Shown here piece after piece: positions 46,321 through 57,400 of a DNA stretch of 64,000 bases (its first letter is position 1; the number at the start of each line of letters is the position of its first letter). Origin of the DNA: Morinoia aosen (taxonomy: Eukaryota; Arthropoda; Malacostraca; Amphipoda; Talitridae). The stretch is from the NCBI GenBank assembly GCA_030386875.1, contig CM059567.1, positions 80,965,130 to 81,029,129 on the forward strand, given 5' to 3'. The notes below the pieces were generated by a model, which ran no database searches, was not told the origin of the DNA, and saw nothing but the letters and a program-made list of their open reading frames with translations. Position numbers and translations under genes: made by a program.

Positions 46321-48060
46321 CCGACACCTAACCATGAAGGGTGCGTTCTTAATCACTTAATTTTGTAAAATCATGTAGTCCTGTATTCAAGCAGGGGGAA
46401 AAAACAGTTGAATATTTTTGTGTATTATCCCAAACGTGCAAGACATTGATCAGTTACCAAGAAGATGATAAACTTGTTCTGAATACAATTTTGTAGATCC
46501 ATTACCTAAAACCAGGTTAGTTAAAGAATGCATTTTCATGAAACTGATTAACATAAGGATAACAGTGAACCCAGAACAGGTGTTCTCAAAGAGTAAGTGT
46601 GTGAATTCATTTTATTCAATATTTACAATGAAAATAACTGCATGAATAAAAACAGTAAGTCAAAGGTTAAGGCACCAGAAACATGTCATAGAGATACCTT
46701 GAAAGGTAAAAATTTGCAAAGGTGACTTGTTGTATGCACAGATCTTGAATATCTAATCATCCATTGACAAAAAACAATGATTAAACAAAATGCAGTGCTA
46801 TCTAAAATCAATTCACCAATAAAGATTTAATTTCTAAACTATTTCAAGCGTTTTTCAGAAGTTGTTCGTTGTTCATTGTTTCTTTCAGCTTTGATAGCAA
46901 GTTTGTTGTTCCCCATACCTTGCACTATTTTTATTACCAATGAAGAGACCATATATGTTACTTTGAGCCTCCTTAACCTCAACAACGGTGTTCCAAAGAG
47001 AGGAATAAAGTAGGGATCATTGAGTACAAACACGTACACAGGGTTTGTGCAATGTTTAAAAATCCACTAACAATAATAACATATTTCTGTAATAAGTAGT
47101 CAACCACAAGCCATCTAATTCTGACATGAAACTGATGAAAAGTATATGGCAAATAAATATTTCTTATAACAATCATCACTATACAACATAAATTACATTC
47201 GGCTAAATAATTAGCGAACATTTAGCTCAATGGAAAAATCTGAATAGAGATGCGCATCCCTTAACCACAGCCTCATCTTATATTTTGTACGCAAAGTAAC
47301 ATCACTGCATAGAGCGAAATAGGATAGACTATCATGCTTCGCTTGACGTGCACTTCGATGGATTTTTAATGCAGCCTTAACTAATTCTCGGGTTTCAAAT
47401 TGTAGGGTTTACTTCAGCTTGAATTAAGTTAGAGACGTGCTTAATTTATACGTCTCCTGTATGGACACAAATGTAGCGTAAATCATCACAATACAGCATA
47501 AGTGTCATTCTGGTAAAAAATTGGTGAACATTTAGCTCAATGGAAAAATATGTCTTAGAATTATGGCATTTATATACCACATATGTAATACAGAAAATTT
47601 GACTTGTCAGTGACTAATATAAAAAGTTTATTAAAGCAATGTTTAAATACCCTTTGGTATTGTAATTGTTAAATAATCATAACTGGGCATAACAAAAGTA
47701 TAACTAGCATATAATGTAGCATAATGAAAGTATAATTTGTAATTACTGGTCAAGCACATCATTAGCAAGGTACAAAAAGACTAGAATTTCATCAATCCAG
47801 CACTTCACTCATTTCATCATCTCAACATTATTTCAAGCATTGCAGGAATATTTTTTTAATACTTCATGCACAATTGATTTGCATAGGTACTACAAAAGTA
47901 AATACGCACATTTTGTTTAAGCACATCAGGATGCTAATGGAACAAAATTTTCCACTATACGAATATGATTGGCGCATGTTCATCAGTTGAAAAATTTCCT
48001 TTGTGGAATTGTGATAAAAAAAAATTACACAACAGCCAAACCATTTACACACGATGAAGA
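46321..48060. other. No gene recognised
   Basis: AT-rich interior of the Harbinger-like element. TTTAGCTCAATGGAAAAATMTG occurs twice (about 47220 and 47530), each preceded by related sequence (AACATAARTKWCATTC), indicating an old local duplication of about 310 bp. No coding exon identified. Confidence 0.45.
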
Positions 48061-48072
48061 AAGGGCATCCTG

Positions 48073-49003
48073 CTTTATTCTCTTTGAAATTTTTAACCTT
48101 CACTATTCAATTCATGTAGAGTATAACCAAAAACATACCCAACACAAGTCTGTTTAGAGACTTGAGTTGGGAGAAGAGTACCACCAGAGAAAAGGACCAT
48201 AGCGATGGTGTTAGGGATTCATCCGATGTGCTTCAACTTGAAGGCAGGGCCTTTGTAACAACCTGTAGGGAAGGTAACCAATTCGAGGAAGGCCCGTGGA
48301 TAGTCTTCAATGATTTCCATTGTTTCTTGGATGGCAATGGGCTTCCTAATCTGACGGAAGAGAAGAAAATAATTAGCTTATTAACCATAGGTGGCTTTCT
48401 AAAAATGATAGAAACTCTAAATAATTATGAACAACTTGGTATATTAGAATAACATGCTGGAGCAAATTAAAGTTCAATTTTTTAAAAAAATTTAAATTTC
48501 AATCAAGCATAGATGAAGCTCATCCAAGTAGTTTTTGTAGAGAGATGTGACTCAGCTAGAATTTTGCCAAATTTAAAGCACTGGAACTGTCACAGGATGT
48601 TATAAGTTGACAATCATTTCCAATAGTATTTGTAACAAATAATATTAAGAAAAAAATGTATCCAATTTACAACCTGCATAGAATGCTGGCTTGTTGAAGT
48701 ACCAAAATTTTAGTTCAGAAATAAATTTAAAAATTTATTTTTATTCACACTTTTGCATTTCTTATTTTTTATTGTTATATGCCATGAAAACTAAATACTT
48801 ATGGACTATATTTTTAAAATAGTGCTTCCATACATACAAATCTCACTAACCTCAACAGTCATGAATGAAGTGAGGAAGGAAAATTTTACAATGCAATGCA
48901 ATACTAACCATTGTTGAAGATTCTGAAGACCCAGCTCTGCAGTTCCATAGTAGAGACACCTAATGACATCGAGTCACCACTGCTCATCAAATGCTCTGAA
49001 GCA
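48073..49003 (-). other. Candidate two-exon minus-strand transcript, unknown product
   Basis: Exon A 49003-48909 follows an acceptor CCCCTGTAG and ends ACAATG|GTTAGT. Exon B starts at 48350 after a strong acceptor (TTCTTCTCTTCCGTCAG) and is open for 43 codons (IRKPIAIQETMEIIEDYPRA, then FLELVTFPTGCYKGPAFKL, then KHIG) to a TGA at 48219. AATAAA follows at about 48073-48079. Only phase 0 keeps an open frame across the junction, with an ATG as the last codon of exon A. The sequence looks protein-like, but I do not recognise the family. It could be the second (accessory) gene of the Harbinger-like element, a captured host exon, or chance. Confidence 0.35.
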
Positions 49004-50240
49004 CTACAGGGGCAAGAAAACTGCCTAAGGTTTCTCATTTAAATAATTTTTTCTATAATTGATTCTTCTACACAAGCATCTTTTATGCAAAATCGCCAAA
49101 TGTTTGAAAACTATCTGGAAAATACACAAAAAGGGATAAAGCATTTGGTTTAATTTCACAGACTGCGCCTATGACACATGACAGTTAAGAAACAGCCCTA
49201 AATGTTAATTATTAGTTACAGCAAAGTCTACACAAACATACATCTATTCAATATAATGATAATTGATGCTTATACTACAGCATACACTTTACCATTAAGA
49301 ATGCAATGTTGGATGAATTTACTTTTGTAGATAGATAACAGAATTCTTTGGAATTAAATTTGAGGAATAATAGTTTAGAACAGCTGATTTATTCAACTTT
49401 TCATAGGGCCACATTCATGACATAACAAAGGAAAACAATATATTACCCAAAGTACAAGAATTTAAGCCAGATTTAAATAGAATTAGCTAATATCATAATT
49501 TTAGAAAAAGCTTAAATTAAAGGAATTCACTTTTGGATCCATAAGCAAAAGCAGTTAAAATTTTTAGAAGCCTAACAAGTCCCAGCATGCAATTTTTAGA
49601 AATGCAAAGAGAAACATAAATGAGAGGAGTTTAGCAATGCTTTTTCATAAAAATATTTAAACTCTAAACATATATGTAAATGACTCTACATACAGCTCTA
49701 ACTTTTTTACCTAGTTACTAATTTTTGAAATAAGTTGCAATTATGCTTATTTAAAACTACAACTATAAGTTTGTAAAAGATTGCATAGTTCTCCCTGATA
49801 ATTTTTATATAATACAATTTCTAATCTGAGAACTTCATTTTAATTAATGTAAGCATCAGGGTATAAGAGAAATACAGTATTTTATTGAAATAAAAAAATT
49901 CTTACCAAGAAATACAATAAATAAAGGCAACATATTCTGCAAATGAATTTTTGTGGCAATTCTATCATCATATAAGTAGCTACCATTGTTGAAATACTAC
50001 TGAAATATTTTCAAAACTTCATTTAGATATCAAAATCACTAAACTTTGATAATTTTATGCATGTTCAGTTTCATTTCAGAGAGGTAATATTTCAATTACA
50101 TTCACATCAATTAAATCCAAACCTACTTACATACTCAGCCATATCTGAATAAAATGAAATAACCACGTAACGAAGTTCATTTTGGTAAGTAAATGTCCGT
50201 GCCACCCTACAATCAACTAAATTTGCACCAAAAACATAAT
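49004..50240. other. No gene recognised
   Basis: AT-rich interior near the right end of the Harbinger-like element. The last 230 bp before 50470 carry the GAACAC/GTGTTC subterminal repeats. Confidence 0.45.
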
Positions 50241-50867
50241 TGAATCGCTAAAATAGGAAAAAAACAAATAATTCACTCGCAGCAGAACCACCTTCCCAAC
50301 ACATAAACAAGCGAGTGTTCGCTGTTTGATGAAAAGTTCGTGTTCGTGTTTTCCAACACGATGGAAAACACAAACACACCGAAATCTGCGAACTTTTCAT
50401 CTGTGTTCGTGTTCGCGGACTGCCGAAAAACACGAACTTCGGTCAAAAGATTGATAGTGTGGACGGGCCTTAACGGTACCACCGTAGTTCGGCAGTAACA
50501 GAATTTACTTCTGTTGCCCTAGCGGACTTATTACGGCGTAGGTGGTACCCACACACACACCTCACCCTAGCGGTACCACCGTAGTTCGGCACATAACAGA
50601 ATTTACTTCTGTTGCCCTAGCGGACTGAATACGGCGCAGGTGGTACCCCCACTAACCTCACCCCCACACACAACGGTACCGCCGTAGTTCGGCACTAACA
50701 GAATTTACTTCTGTTGCCCTAGCGGACTGATTACGGCGTAGGCGGTACCCACACGAACCTCAGGAAGGGCAGCTGCGAAGGAAAGCTGGCACCCCGGAAA
50801 AGGTAGCTGTACAGAAGACAGCCCCTTTTCCACGAACCCTCACGTCGACCGCACGACGGTATCGACA

Positions 50868-51197
50868 GTTATCGTGATGGTACTCGCACCTGCCGTTCTC
50901 TTCAGGAATTCCACATGCTTATAAACAAAGCCTGATCTGGCTTCTGCTTTAAATTCCTCTTGCTGACGCATTTTTTCGTAAGTGCTATACGAAAAAGACT
51001 ATTATACACAATACTTGTGCGCGGTAGCAGAATAATTATGCAATGGTCTCTGAGAGTGATTTGATTCGTCCCAAGAAACAAGGTTTGCCCTGAAGAATTT
51101 TTTAAGTTTGCTCTGATTTTCAATCTCTTTATGAGAAGTAATTCGGTATTTACTGTATGAACTTTGCTAGTGATTAATCTCAATCTTACGCTACTTT
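50868..51197. repeat. 330 bp direct repeat, copy at the 3' side of the Ty3-like element
   Basis: Starts at the base after the 3' LTR and matches 35754-36083 end to end with only a few substitutions (for example AGGAATTCC for AGGAGTTTC, TTTAAGTTT for TTTACGTTT). Confidence 0.9.
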
Positions 51198-51401
51198 TGT
51201 ATTATATTCGTACTCCTGACATTATAGCTTCCGCAAATGCGGACGCAGATACTCTGCCATTAACGATTATAATTCACAAATTGACTGAGAACAAAATAAA
51301 GATGTTTACGGGGGCTACTTTTTCACGATATTTAGAATCATGTACCAGCCTAATACCATATGATAAATGTTTAAAGAAAGTCGTGATAAATGCAAGAAGA
51401 A

Positions 51402-51407
51402 TTTATT
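51402..51407 (-). terminator. Polyadenylation signal AATAAA of the CUB gene
   Basis: AATAAA on the minus strand, about 85 bases after the stop codon at 51491, at the expected distance for a short 3' UTR. Confidence 0.6.
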
Positions 51408-51490
51408 TCAAGGGATAGAAATGCATCAAGTGCGCGGTGAAGAAGAGTATTCGAATCATCAGGAACGGACAACTGGTCGGGAGGCTCTGT

Positions 51491-54400
51491 TTACTTGGCT
51501 CGGCACCAGATGTAGCATCTGAAGCCTGTGTTGGTAACCGAAGAGTCGGTGCGGTACGTGAATCTTGCCCAGCCGGTTGAGGTCTGGGTGCCATCAGGGC
51601 TGTTGGTGCCGCATTTGCTGGGAAAGTAAAAATTTGATAATTGAACTGCGTGCCAGCCAGTCTGAGAGCAAGAGAGTTCATTTCCTGTCCTTGATGCCTG
51701 CATTACTCTCACACTGATATCAACTCCAGATTCGCATTTCGATTAGATTCTCGTGAAATATTGCGCTACGTTACTAATCCCTGTTCATTTTTTAATTTTT
51801 ATCAATTAAGGTATAATGTCTAGAAGTCAATAAATTTATTAGGGCTCCCTGTTGGAAACTTGTAAAGGTATACAGTAAAGTTTTGAGTGATAATATTCTT
51901 GGTGTCTGATTTTGGTAAATAAAATGTGCACATGAATAAATTGTTCAAGCCATTCAACAACGTATCAGAAGGGTTATAAGCGAACAGAAAAAACTCAACA
52001 TTCAAACAGATTGTGTACGCAGTTAATTTGAAGGAACTTTAGTTCGTTCTTTAACCTTTAACTTAAAGGTTCTATCACAAAATTCACTTTCTGAAAATTC
52101 TGATGTGAAAATTTTTAGCTGGCTGGAGGAAACATATTAAGCGCTTTTTGTAGAACACATCACAGTGAAAAACGCCGGCACCTCGCTTCGTTTCGACAGA
52201 GATCGGCGGGGCGCTAAGAGTCAGGTGCTGTTGAAAAGCGTTTGACTCTTGAAAAGCATTTCAGGAATGCTATTCATAAGGGACTAGATGAGGAAATTTC
52301 TCAGTTTAAATTTGTGCGTATTAATGTTCACTCAGGTATCCAAAGAATGTTAAATCTATAGTATATTTCCAAATATCAAATTGATTTACCTCTATGGACT
52401 ATGCTTTCGCAATTGTATACGTTATTTGCCGAAAGTAATGGTCGAGCTGCTTCATTCAAATACCCCTAAAATGTTTCCAGAAACACTTCTTTTTGTTTCT
52501 GATTTTAAGCCCATTTCTTTTAAGATCATCTACGGTACATTCTCGTTATAAACCGCTCGATTGGTATTTTTATGAAAATTTGAGAGAAGAACTATGTTGA
52601 ATCAGGTCAGAAATACATATTTTGTTTGATATGCATATTAAGTGCAGGATCAGGCTACAAAAATAGGGATAAAAATGCCTAGCGGCAATATCTTACATAT
52701 CTTGTTCGCCCCGTGACGTAACGATGAGCCTGTCCTTGGTGCAGTCTGTAGAGGCCTCAAGGGCGAATTTGGGGCAGATCACGTCCAAGTAATGGTCTGT
52801 TTCTGTGGGACAGGAGAACTCCCACTGGCACCTGGGAGACGCAATAGGCAGAATTAGTCACTACAGTGGTCAGTATCCAGTCTAGCGAGATCCAGTAGAA
52901 TTTGTTTCTTACAAAGATTTCTTATACTTTAAACCCATGTTCTGTGTAAAATAAATATCTGCAATCATCATCGGAAGATTGAATGGTAATACCCAGCTTA
53001 GGTAGGCATATTTTCAGTTGAGCTCGTAAAGTGCGCAGAAAACTCGTACCTTTTCAGATACAAACACAAAAATTCAGTCTATGTGCTTCATGCCTAGTTT
53101 CTGGGGTTGTTAAGCAGATATTATTTTCTTTACTTCACTGAACTATTTATTGAATTCACAGGTCACGGTGGATCATTTTCAAGGCGAGTTCAAATAACTT
53201 CATTGTAATGAATTTCTTTCATTAACGTTTTTGATTCAAGTTTTGTTCCATCAGCCGCTTTACACACTCAATAATGTGATTGGTGTTAATATCTGGAAAC
53301 ACGTACATTTCAAATGACAAAAGGTTTGGGGCAGAACTTTCTCACGATAAATTCTACTATAAGTTTGTTTGACTTTCAAAGTCAACGCGTCGTTTATTAC
53401 AGAGATTCAATTTCAATACTTGATGAAGAATATCTATTTACTTTAAGCAGAAACGTCCAACGGTGATCGCAAAACGAAATGCCTTTTTCTATGAAAGAAT
53501 GTAAATTTGTGAGGCATTACAGCGTATAATATATTCAGAATTAAGTTTGTTATTCTGGCAAGAAAAAGGAACTACCTTCGAAACAACCACGGAGAATATT
53601 TTAAAACTATATTCAACCATGCCTTGATTATAACTAGCATTGGAGACACATAGAGTTAAAGATTGTTCTTGAGATCAAATTGGATGAGCAGAAATGTTTC
53701 AACATGTAAACTCAACCTGCTTTACAGGTCTACAGAAGCAAGATTTGCTGCTCAAATTGAGGAACTTCTCATTGTTAGCGTGTAGGAAACGCCTTTTTCA
53801 ACTTATTTTAAAGCATTTTTAACGGCTCTTGTTCGCTCACCTCTCATCATTAACGTAAGTATTAGGGAAGTTGGTTGACTGGATGACAACGCGCTGGTCG
53901 GCCTGTAATTCGTACACTCCGCAGTCTTTCAAGTCAAACGTAACAGGCGGTCGTGTGGTCGTTGTGGTAGTGGTGGTAGTTGTGGTAGGTTTGGTAGTGG
54001 TGGTAGTTGTGGTAGGTTTGGTAGTGGTGGTAGGTTTGGTAGTGGTGGTAGGTTTGGTAGTGGTGGTAGGTTTAGTAGTGGTGGTAGTTGTGGTAGGTTT
54101 GGTAGTGGTGGTAGTTGTGGTAGGTTTGGTAGTGGTGGTAGTTGTGGTAGGTTTGGTAGTGGTGGTAGGTTTGGTAGTGGTGGTAGTTGTGGTAGGTTTG
54201 GTAGTGGTGGTAGTTGTGGTAGGTTTGGTAGTGGTGGTAGGTTTGGTAGTGGTGGTAGGTTTGGTAGTGGTGGTAGTTGTGGTAGGTTTGGTAGTGGTGG
54301 TAGTTGTGGTAGGTTTAGTGGTGGTGGTAGTTGTGGTAGGTGTGGTAGTGGTGGTAGTTGTGGTAGGTGTGGTAGTGGCAGGAGCTGTGGTAGTGGCAGG

Positions 54401-57400
54401 AGCTGTAGTTGTGGCAGGAACTGTGGTTGTGGCAGGAGCTGTGGTAGTGACAGGAGCTGTGGTTGTGGCAGGAGCTGTGGTAGTGGCAGGAGCCGTGGTT
54501 GTGGCAGGAGCTGTGGTAGTGGCAGAAGCTGTGGTTGTGGCAGGAGCTGTGGTAGTGGCAGGAGCTGTGGTAGTGGCAGGAGCTGTGGTAGTGGCAGGAG
54601 CTGTGGTAGTGGCAGGAGCTGTGGTAGTGGCAGGAGCTGTGGTAGTGACAGGAGCTGTGGTTGTGATACCTGCGGTAGTGGAACCAGCTGCGGTAGTGGA
54701 ATCAGCTGCGGTAGTTGAACCAGCGGCGGTAGTGGAATCTGCTGCGGTAGTGGAACCAGCTGCGGTAGTGGATCCAGCTGCGGTAGTGGTTCCAGATGCG
54801 GTAGTGGAACCAGCTGCGGTAGTGGAACCAGCTGCGGTAGTGGCTCCAGATGCGGTAGTGGAACCAGCTGCGGTAGTGGAACCAGCTGTAGTAGAGGAAG
54901 CAGCTGGGGAAGTCGGGCAAACCGTTGCAGCAGCAGTCGTAGTTGCAGCAGGCGTAGTTGCAGCAGTCGTAGTTGCAGCAGTCGTAGTTGCAGCAGTCGT
55001 AGTTGCAGCAGTCGTAGTTGCAGCAGTCGTAGTTGCAGCAGTCGTAGTTGCAGCAGTCGTAGTTGCAGCAGTCGTAGTTGCAGCTGTTGTAATTGCAGCA
55101 GTCGTAGTTGCAGCAGTCGTAGTTGCAGCAGTCGTAGTTGCAGCAGTTGTGGTTGCGGCAGTCGTAGTTGCTTTCGAAGAGGTTGTCGCTGGTGTCGTGG
55201 GTGCATCTGTAGGCTTAGCGCGACACCAGACGTAGCAGCGGAACCCTTGGGCTACCGTGGCAGCGTTTGAAAAGAATGTTAAGCGAGCCCATCCGGTAGA
55301 TGTAATAGTTCCGTCAGGAGAGTCTGTGCCACATTTCCTGCAAATACGTTTAATTTTTATTCTTATTACACTGCGATGATGAGAAACTATAATAAGACTT
55401 TAAACATACCTGTCCATAATGAATAGAAGTTCAAATCCAACGTGGTTATGACGCTGCAATGAACGACAATTTCCCTCACCTTCACTGTCATTATAGAAAG
55501 ATTTGCGAACTGAGAATCTCACGTCAATTAGATTGATCATCATCTTCTCAACTTGTCAGGAAGTAACTGATTTTTTACTCATTATCAGATGTCTGAGAGC
55601 GGTGAGAGCTTTGTGGCCGTCTGAGTGGTAGAGGATGCATTTTTATTGAGCTATTTCCCTGTACTACTAAATGGGGCGAAGAATGGAAAGAAAAATACAA
55701 TAAGATTGGACGACAATTTCAAGAAAAATCTTTACCGTATTGGGATGAAGAAGGAAAAACTGATGTTAAATGACTGTAATATGTGTTATGCACAAAATTT
55801 TCAAGGAGAGTGCACGAGTGTCGGTAAGAATGAGAATGGGGATAACCTTCTTTTGATGATGGTATATTACTTGCTTCGAATTACATGCTCACGGTTTACG
55901 AGTATCTTAAGTTTACTGGTGTCAGTATACATGGTGGAGGAGTGTGACGTGAAGCAATAGCAATTTGATTGTTCTCGAAGAAGACATTAATGGTGGGTTG
56001 TGTCTGAAACATAGTATTCTTTTGAAGAGTTCATAAAGCAAGGCATTCGAATTTATTTTAGGAATAATACTTAGCATATGTACGGATGATAGGTGGACAT
56101 AAGGTATGAAATTCATGATGGGAAGGGAATATTTGAATTTGTTCTAGGTGACGTAAGAATAGGCTGAAAATATGATAACAGAGTAAGAATTTCATGAATG
56201 AGGCTGTGCAAGCTCACTTGCTGCAGGGAAAGCAAGCAGTTTTAGACAGAGGGTATATGATGCAAGTTATTTCTTGCCTACAAGTTGGAGTACCAAGTGG
56301 ACTCGGGGAAATGAAATGGTAACAAACGGTGTCAGTATAGAGCCAAGTGCTTATGAACTCGATTCAACCGAATGGTGAGTGACGAAGCATATAATTCACA
56401 CTAAAAAAAAGAAAACGACTATGGCTAGCGTTTAATATATGGGCAGAATAAGAAAGGGCTTAAGATGTGAAGAATCTATGTCATAAATGTGACAATGTTG
56501 TCGGGAGACGATGTTCATTGAAGTATGCCGATTGAAACCCAAAGCGATGCCGCGTGACTGGTAGCCTGATTTCTTTCACTAACAGCTAGATTCAATAGAA
56601 CGGTCACGAAATTATCTATTTGCTTATTGCACTTGTAAGCCTGTAAGGGGATAAATTCTGTTGGTTTGTGATAAATCCAGCGAGCTTTTTAATGCAATTG
56701 ACTGTGAATTTTACAATCCCATACCTACTTATCACGCCAAGAAAAATAATGCTCTTTATTTTTGTTTGTTAAGCATAATTTAGATCCGAGTATTTAGTTT
56801 TAACCGTTCATCGACATAAATTATTTTTCATTTTGTCGATTCTATTTCACATTACTCCGATAACATGTAACATCTCTACACTTAATTCATGAAAATACAT
56901 GGTTATTGTCTGCAGCCTCTGTATTGCAAGTAACTCTGGAGATTTTTTCATTTTGTACTTGTTCATTCAACTGATTAACTTTGAAGCTTTCCTGCTGGCA
57001 CTTTGGGAATATAAAGTATAAATTCAGATAAAGTGTCGTCACGTCTGTGTGTGTGTCACACGGTCATCCACAGAAATTTTAGTACATCTGAATGCATCTC
57101 CTGCAACCATGTGTTCAGGTGATTTGCAAAGTTGTATCACATATATATATGTTTCAAATGTTGAATTTTCTTTGTCAAAAAATGTTCTATAGAATTTTAG
57201 AATGTTGTGAATTTTTTTTCAGAAACCTTCAGGTAATCGCTGTTTTTCTTTAAATTTTCAAATATTATAAGTTCATGTGCAGAACCAATAGCCCTTCTGA
57301 GAAAATGAAAACTAAAATGTGACATAATGGCGACTCCGACTGTGTCAGGGTTGAGACAATCATGTGCGTCGTACCCTAGAGTAGAAACGTACGTTTGTCG

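Larger units (their letters stand above)
43463..50470 (+). mobile_element. 7.0 kb PIF/Harbinger-like element
   Basis: Inverted ends AGGCCCGTCTACACTATCAA (43463) and TTGATAGTGTGGACGGGCCT (to 50470), flanked by TAA (43460-43462 and 50471-50473). Three-base TWA duplications are the rule for PIF/Harbinger. The uninterrupted 5' LTR shows the empty site (TTCCTAACGG). Subterminal regions are rich in CGAACAC/TTCGTGTT motifs. A short exon with Harbinger transposase similarity lies at 44731-44811, but no DDE catalytic exon is recognisable. Most of the interior is AT-rich and non-coding; a SINE fragment and a minus-strand exon pair are inside. Confidence 0.78.
36091..50867 (+). mobile_element. Ty3/gypsy-lineage LTR retrotransposon with integrase upstream of RT (Gmr1-like)
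   Basis: Order on the plus strand: 5' LTR (36091-38286, first about 50 bp missing, split by a hAT relic), primer-binding site, gag, protease, integrase, RT, RNase H, 3' LTR (42877-50867, split by a 7.0 kb Harbinger-like element). Without the insertions the element is about 6.5 kb with LTRs of about 980 bp. The LTR starts TGTCAGGCC and ends ATCGACA. RT and RNase H are clearly of Ty3 type, but integrase precedes RT, as in Ty1/copia and the Gmr1 group. Two in-frame stops and a frameshift make this copy inactive. Confidence 0.88.
42877..50867 (+). repeat. 3' LTR interrupted by a Harbinger-like element
   Basis: Starts TGTCAGGCCGCACAGGGG and ends ATCGACA. LTR sequence occupies 42877-43462 and 50474-50867. 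It contains AATAAA near 43168. The tandem hairpin units lie in the second part. Confidence 0.85.

Noticed and set aside
53929-55206. 425-codon minus-strand Leu/Pro/Gln-rich ORF
   Set aside because: Wrong frame of the same repeat exon; it does not join to either CUB domain.
53871-55235. 454-codon plus-strand Val/Gly/Ala-rich ORF
   Set aside because: It is the antisense of the Thr-rich mucin repeats. The spliced minus-strand frame joins CUB exons in phase on both sides, whereas this ORF has no domain or signals.
55625-55960. 111-codon plus-strand ORF in intron 3
   Set aside because: No domain motif, no promoter or splice context; probably chance or an unrecognisable repeat remnant.
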